A stretch of 8,259 nucleotides of DNA. It comes from Myxococcaceae bacterium (GTDB lineage Bacteria > Myxococcota > Myxococcia > Myxococcales > Myxococcaceae). Made by a program: the position numbers and the translations under genes. Below the pieces are notes generated by a model. It was not told where the DNA came from and searched no databases. It saw only the letters and a program-made list of their open reading frames with translations. Numbering within the stretch: position 1 is the first letter of the stretch; the number at the start of each line of letters is the position of its first letter. The stretch covers positions 1 to 8,259 of the forward strand of contig JAGSPQ010000708.1 in assembly GCA_018262385.1 (NCBI GenBank). Reading direction: 5' to 3'. This document shows positions 5,494 to 8,259 of this stretch, one piece after another.

Positions 5494-7266
5494 TCAGGGC
5501 ACCGGCTGGAGGGTGTCGAGGCTCACCTTCAGCTTGGTCGGCGCGTCCGGCTTGACGTCGACGTCGAGCGCCAGCCACTGGCCGTTGGGCTCGCGGACCT
5601 TGAACTGGTGGCGGCCGGCGGACATCCAGACGTCGACCACCGGGGTGCGGGCGACCATGTTGGGCCCGAGCTGAACCTCGGCGGCGCGATCGGTGTCGAG
5701 CGAGAAGCGGCCGAGGCCCTGGGCGGTGTTGCCGGCATTGCCACCCCCGCCCATCGACTTGTGGATCACCACCCCGCCAATCGCCCCCACCGCCAGCGCG
5801 CCGACCGCGGCCAGCACCACTCCGAAGCCGGAAGTGCCGCTCGGGGTGCGCCGGCGGGGCGCTCCGGGCTCGGTGCGGGTCAGCGGCCGGGCGACCGACG
5901 GCCCGGTCGGCGGCTCGGGAGCCAGCATCATCATCGTCGAGTCGTTGACGTGGGTCGGGTTCGGCTCGTCGTAGGTGGAGCTGAGCTCGGGGACGACGCC
6001 GATCGGCCGGATCGAGGCCTTCTCGGTCACCATCGGGGGCGGCGAGGGCCGGGAGCTGGGGGCGTTTCCAGCGTGGGGGGTGGCGAAGTTGGGGGTGAAG
6101 AACTTGGTCGGCACCGCGGCGTCGTCGGTGCGCCGGTTCTCGTCGGTGTTGTCGTCGCCCAGCTGCGCCTGGGCAGTGGCGGTGGGAATCCGCGGCGGGG
6201 TGGTGTTGCGCTGGGTGGTGACCTGCTGGGGGCGCCCGTGGAAGGTGGGCCGGCCCGGCATGGTGGACGAGGCGCTGATCTCGGGGTCCTGCTGCTCCAT
6301 CAGGGGAAGCAGCGCCAGCACCTCCTCGCGCCGCCGCGAGAAGCGGTTGCGCACCAGCTCGGCGCAGCGCTCGGCCGACCAGGCGGTGGAGCTGGCCGCC
6401 AGCGACAGATCGCGCACGAACTCGAGCCCGGACTGGTAGCGCTTGGTCAGCGGGCGCTCGAGCGCCTTGAGCACCACCGCGTCGAGGGCCTTGGGGACCC
6501 GCCGGTTGATCGACGAGGGCGGCGGCACCTCGGCCTCGTAGACGGCCGCCATCTCCTTGCCGGCGTTGCCCCGGTAGAAAAGCCGCTGGCCGGTGAGCAG
6601 CTCGTGGAAGATCGTCCCGAGCGAGAAGATGTCGGTGCGGATGTCCATCTTCCCGTCGATCGCCTGCTCGGGGCTCATGTACGCCGAGGTGCCGCGCACC
6701 ATCCCCGCGACGGTGCGGCGGGCGGCGCCCATCGCGCGGGCGATGCCGAAGTCGAGCACCTTGCCGACCCCTTCGAAGTCGACCATCAGGTTCTTCGGCG
6801 TCACGTCGCGGTGGATGATCGGCAGCGGCTTGCCGGCCGAGTCCTTGTGGCTGTGGGCGTGGTGGAGCCCCTGGGCGCAGTCGCGGATCGCGGTGACGAC
6901 GAAGCCGAGCGGGACGACCTCTTTCTTCTCCAGCACCACGTGGATCAGCTCGTCGAGGGTGGCGCCGCTGATGAACTCGATCACCAGCAGCACTTCCTCG
7001 CCGGCGATCTCGAGATCGAGCACCCGGGCGACGTTCTCGTGGTTGAGGGTGGCGGTGATCTTCGCCTCGTCGATCAGCATCTGCATCGACGACTCGTCTT
7101 CCCGGTGCTCGGACAAGATCCGCTTCAGCACCACCGGCTTGTAGGCAAAGGGTCCGGTGCGAGCGAAGGCGAGGAAGATCTCGGCCATGCCGCCGACCGT
7201 CATGCGGCACAGGACCTCGTACTTTCCGAAGGTTCGGCCGGTGAATTCGTCGGCGACGTAAGGCAT
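5494..7266 (-). CDS. Transmembrane Hanks-type serine/threonine protein kinase
   Basis: This 590-residue membrane signalling kinase should phosphorylate Ser/Thr on itself or on partner proteins. The kinase domain spans about 14-280. It has a glycine loop TVGGMAEIF (23-31), with the first loop glycine replaced as in many myxobacterial homologues, ATP-binding Lys48, alpha-C Glu67, HRD 152-154, Asn159, DFG 172-174 and SPE 198-200, so all key catalytic residues are present. A Pro/Ser/Thr-rich, probably disordered linker (about 300-478) leads to one membrane helix (480-501, GFGVVLAAVGALAVGAIGGV) and a small extracytoplasmic beta-rich domain (about 515-590) that resembles PEGA domains, possibly an envelope sensor. 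I chose ATG 7266 because homology begins directly after it; upstream in-frame sequence overlaps the previous gene. The base run before ATG (CAGTCCTCCG) lacks a Shine-Dalgarno sequence, so translation may depend on coupling to the propeller gene ending 16 bp upstream. Targets are unknown. Confidence 0.93.
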   Translation of the reverse strand: MPYVADEFTGRTFGKYEVLCRMTVGGMAEIFLAFARTGPFAYKPVVLKRILSEHREDESSMQMLIDEAKITATLNHENVARVLDLEIAGEEVLLVIEFISGATLDELIHVVLEKKEVVPLGFVVTAIRDCAQGLHHAHSHKDSAGKPLPIIHRDVTPKNLMVDFEGVGKVLDFGIARAMGAARRTVAGMVRGTSAYMSPEQAIDGKMDIRTDIFSLGTIFHELLTGQRLFYRGNAGKEMAAVYEAEVPPPSSINRRVPKALDAVVLKALERPLTKRYQSGLEFVRDLSLAASSTAWSAERCAELVRNRFSRRREEVLALLPLMEQQDPEISASSTMPGRPTFHGRPQQVTTQRNTTPPRIPTATAQAQLGDDNTDENRRTDDAAVPTKFFTPNFATPHAGNAPSSRPSPPPMVTEKASIRPIGVVPELSSTYDEPNPTHVNDSTMMMLAPEPPTGPSVARPLTRTEPGAPRRRTPSGTSGFGVVLAAVGALAVGAIGGVVIHKSMGGGGNAGNTAQGLGRFSLDTDRAAEVQLGPNMVARTPVVDVWMSAGRHQFKVREPNGQWLALDVDVKPDAPTKLKVSLDTLQPVP

Positions 7267-7282
7267 CGGAGGACTGAGGAAT

Positions 7283-8259
7283 CTAGTACGGCGATCGCGA
7301 TCGCCGAAGGAACAGGACGATCGCCAGCCAGAGTGGGCCATCGAGGGTGGCGCACCCACACCCTCTGGGCGGGGCCGGCGGGGGGCTGCCCCCGTCGGGG
7401 ATCCCCGCGTCGGCCTCGACCGGGAAGGTCGCCTTCACCACCGGCCACAGCGGCTCGCACAGCGCCTGCACCGGGGTCCCGGCCGGGCAGCTGATTGGCC
7501 CCGAGATCGCGCCCCACTTCAGCAGCGGGCTGAAGTCGCCGCCGTCGCCCTGCCCCACCGCCCAGCCGTCGAGCTCCTGCAGGCCGCAGCTGTAGAGCCG
7601 GTCGCCGTGGGTGGTGACGCAGGCGTTCTTCTGCGGGCTGGGCAGCGCGGTGAAGCTCTGGCCCTCGTCGGTCGAGCGGTAGAGGGTGTTTCCCGACGCG
7701 GCGTAGACGATCGCCGGATCGGCCCCGAAGGCGACCGAGCCGAAGATCTCGGCGGTGGTGACGACCGGGGTGAAGCTGGCCCCCGAGTCGGTGGACTTCA
7801 GCAGCCAGGCGGCGCGGGGCTCGGAGTCCTTGATCACCGACGCGAAGAGCACCTCGGGCTTCTGGGGGTGAACGGCCAGCACGTAGAAGGGGCCGGCCGC
7901 GGGCAGCGCCGCGCTCAGATCGAGCTGGCTGAAGGTCAGCGCGTTGTCGTCGCTGCGCAGCAGGATCGAGGTGGTGGGGGTGAACCACCAGGCGGCGGCG
8001 TAGACCCGGCTGGGGTTGGAGGGCGCCAGCCGCACCGTGGTGTAGAAGAGCGTCGACGAGCGCTCGGGGGTGGCCGTCCAGCTCACGCCGTCGTCGGCGC
8101 TGCGCCAGATCCGGTTCTCGACCCCGTACTTCCCCGAGGCCGCCACCACGGTGGAGCCCGCCCCCTGGACGTCGGAACAGCCGGTGGCCTCGAAGTCGGG
8201 CAACGACTGCCAGGTGCAGCCGTCACCGCGGGCGACGAAGAGCCCCTTGAAGCTGCCGG
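7283..8259 (-). CDS. BNR/Asp-box beta-propeller protein with MYXO-CTERM anchor (5' end outside window)
   Basis: The frame is open from the window edge to TAG 7285-7283, so only the last 324 residues are seen. A TTG at 8203 is an internal codon, not a convincing start, because repeat-like sequence (GLFVARGDGCTW) continues upstream. Asp boxes of the SxDxGxxW/F type occur at visible residues 53-60 (SADDGVSW), 155-162 (STDSGASF) and 195-202 (STDEGQSF), with a degenerate one at 102-109. The 40-53 residue spacing fits blades of a sialidase/sortilin-like propeller. No sialidase catalytic residues could be confirmed, so it may bind glycans or proteins. After a Pro-rich linker (GGSPPPAPPRG) the C-terminus has CGC (codons 7360-7352), a hydrophobic stretch LWLAIVLFL and the tail RRSRSPY. 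This is the MYXO-CTERM layout, implying cleavage by a myxosortase and surface anchoring. The kinase gene starts 16 bp downstream. Confidence 0.85.
   Translation of the reverse strand, partial: GSFKGLFVARGDGCTWQSLPDFEATGCSDVQGAGSTVVAASGKYGVENRIWRSADDGVSWTATPERSSTLFYTTVRLAPSNPSRVYAAAWWFTPTTSILLRSDDNALTFSQLDLSAALPAAGPFYVLAVHPQKPEVLFASVIKDSEPRAAWLLKSTDSGASFTPVVTTAEIFGSVAFGADPAIVYAASGNTLYRSTDEGQSFTALPSPQKNACVTTHGDRLYSCGLQELDGWAVGQGDGGDFSPLLKWGAISGPISCPAGTPVQALCEPLWPVVKATFPVEADAGIPDGGSPPPAPPRGCGCATLDGPLWLAIVLFLRRSRSPY
7289..7306. repeat. Perfect 18-bp palindrome at the 3' end of the propeller gene
   Basis: CGGCGATCGCGATCGCCG is identical to its reverse complement. It lies within the last codons of the propeller gene, four bases before the stop codon and 22 bp upstream of the kinase ATG. 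It holds two overlapping GCGATCGC octamers. No T-run follows on the coding strand, so it is not a classical terminator. A protein-binding site, an RNA hairpin affecting the kinase start, or chance are all possible. Confidence 0.6.

Noticed and set aside
3614..7210. Minus-strand open frame of 1198 codons spanning two genes
   Set aside because: It runs through the ACE-type and kinase genes in another frame and is dominated by Arg, Ala, Gly and Pro. The kinase and M2 motifs are all in the other frames.
5608..7494. Plus-strand open frame of 628 codons opposite the kinase
   Set aside because: It is rich in His, Val, Gly and Arg without domain motifs, and mirrors the codon bias of the kinase gene. 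The 605- and 498-codon plus-strand frames opposite the two peptidase genes are rejected for the same reason.

Overview
All the genes in this window lie on the minus strand. The sequence is GC-rich throughout, and the long arginine-rich open frames on both strands are shadows caused by that composition. The gene content points to a myxobacterium (Myxococcota). The rightmost gene ends in a Cys-Gly-Cys / hydrophobic helix / Arg-rich tail of the MYXO-CTERM sorting type. Next to it is a Hanks-type Ser/Thr kinase with the VGGMAEIF glycine loop common in myxobacteria. Lipoproteins and beta-propeller surface proteins are also present. No rRNA, tRNA, CRISPR array, transposase or phage gene was seen.

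Layout in the direction of transcription (right to left): (1) 8259-7283, the 3' part of a BNR/Asp-box beta-propeller protein with a C-terminal MYXO-CTERM anchor. (2) 7266-5494, a transmembrane Ser/Thr protein kinase, 16 bp downstream. (3) 5439-3652, a secreted M2-family dipeptidyl carboxypeptidase (angiotensin-converting-enzyme homologue), 54 bp further on. (4) 3583-3371, a small cold-shock protein with its own short leader and a terminator-like hairpin after it. (5) 3283-1634, an exported HELGH metallopeptidase-like protein. Its frame ends early, and its C-terminal end continues in another frame to 1455. Comparison with the ACE gene in the same window suggests that about 65 codons are missing at the break. 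(6) 1458-1 and beyond, a lipoprotein with a nitrilase (carbon-nitrogen hydrolase) domain followed by the start of a BNR/sialidase-like domain. Its expected catalytic cysteine is a serine.

Most products appear to be exported or membrane-anchored: two propeller-containing surface proteins, a signalling kinase with an extracytoplasmic C-terminal domain, and two clan-MA zinc peptidase-type proteins. The cold-shock protein is the cytoplasmic exception and looks like a separate transcription unit. Close spacing suggests co-transcription of the propeller gene and the kinase, and of the disrupted peptidase and the nitrilase-like gene. The sequence does not show a single common pathway. The most notable points are the broken peptidase gene, the Cys-to-Ser nitrilase-propeller fusion, and a perfect 18-bp palindrome at the end of the propeller gene.
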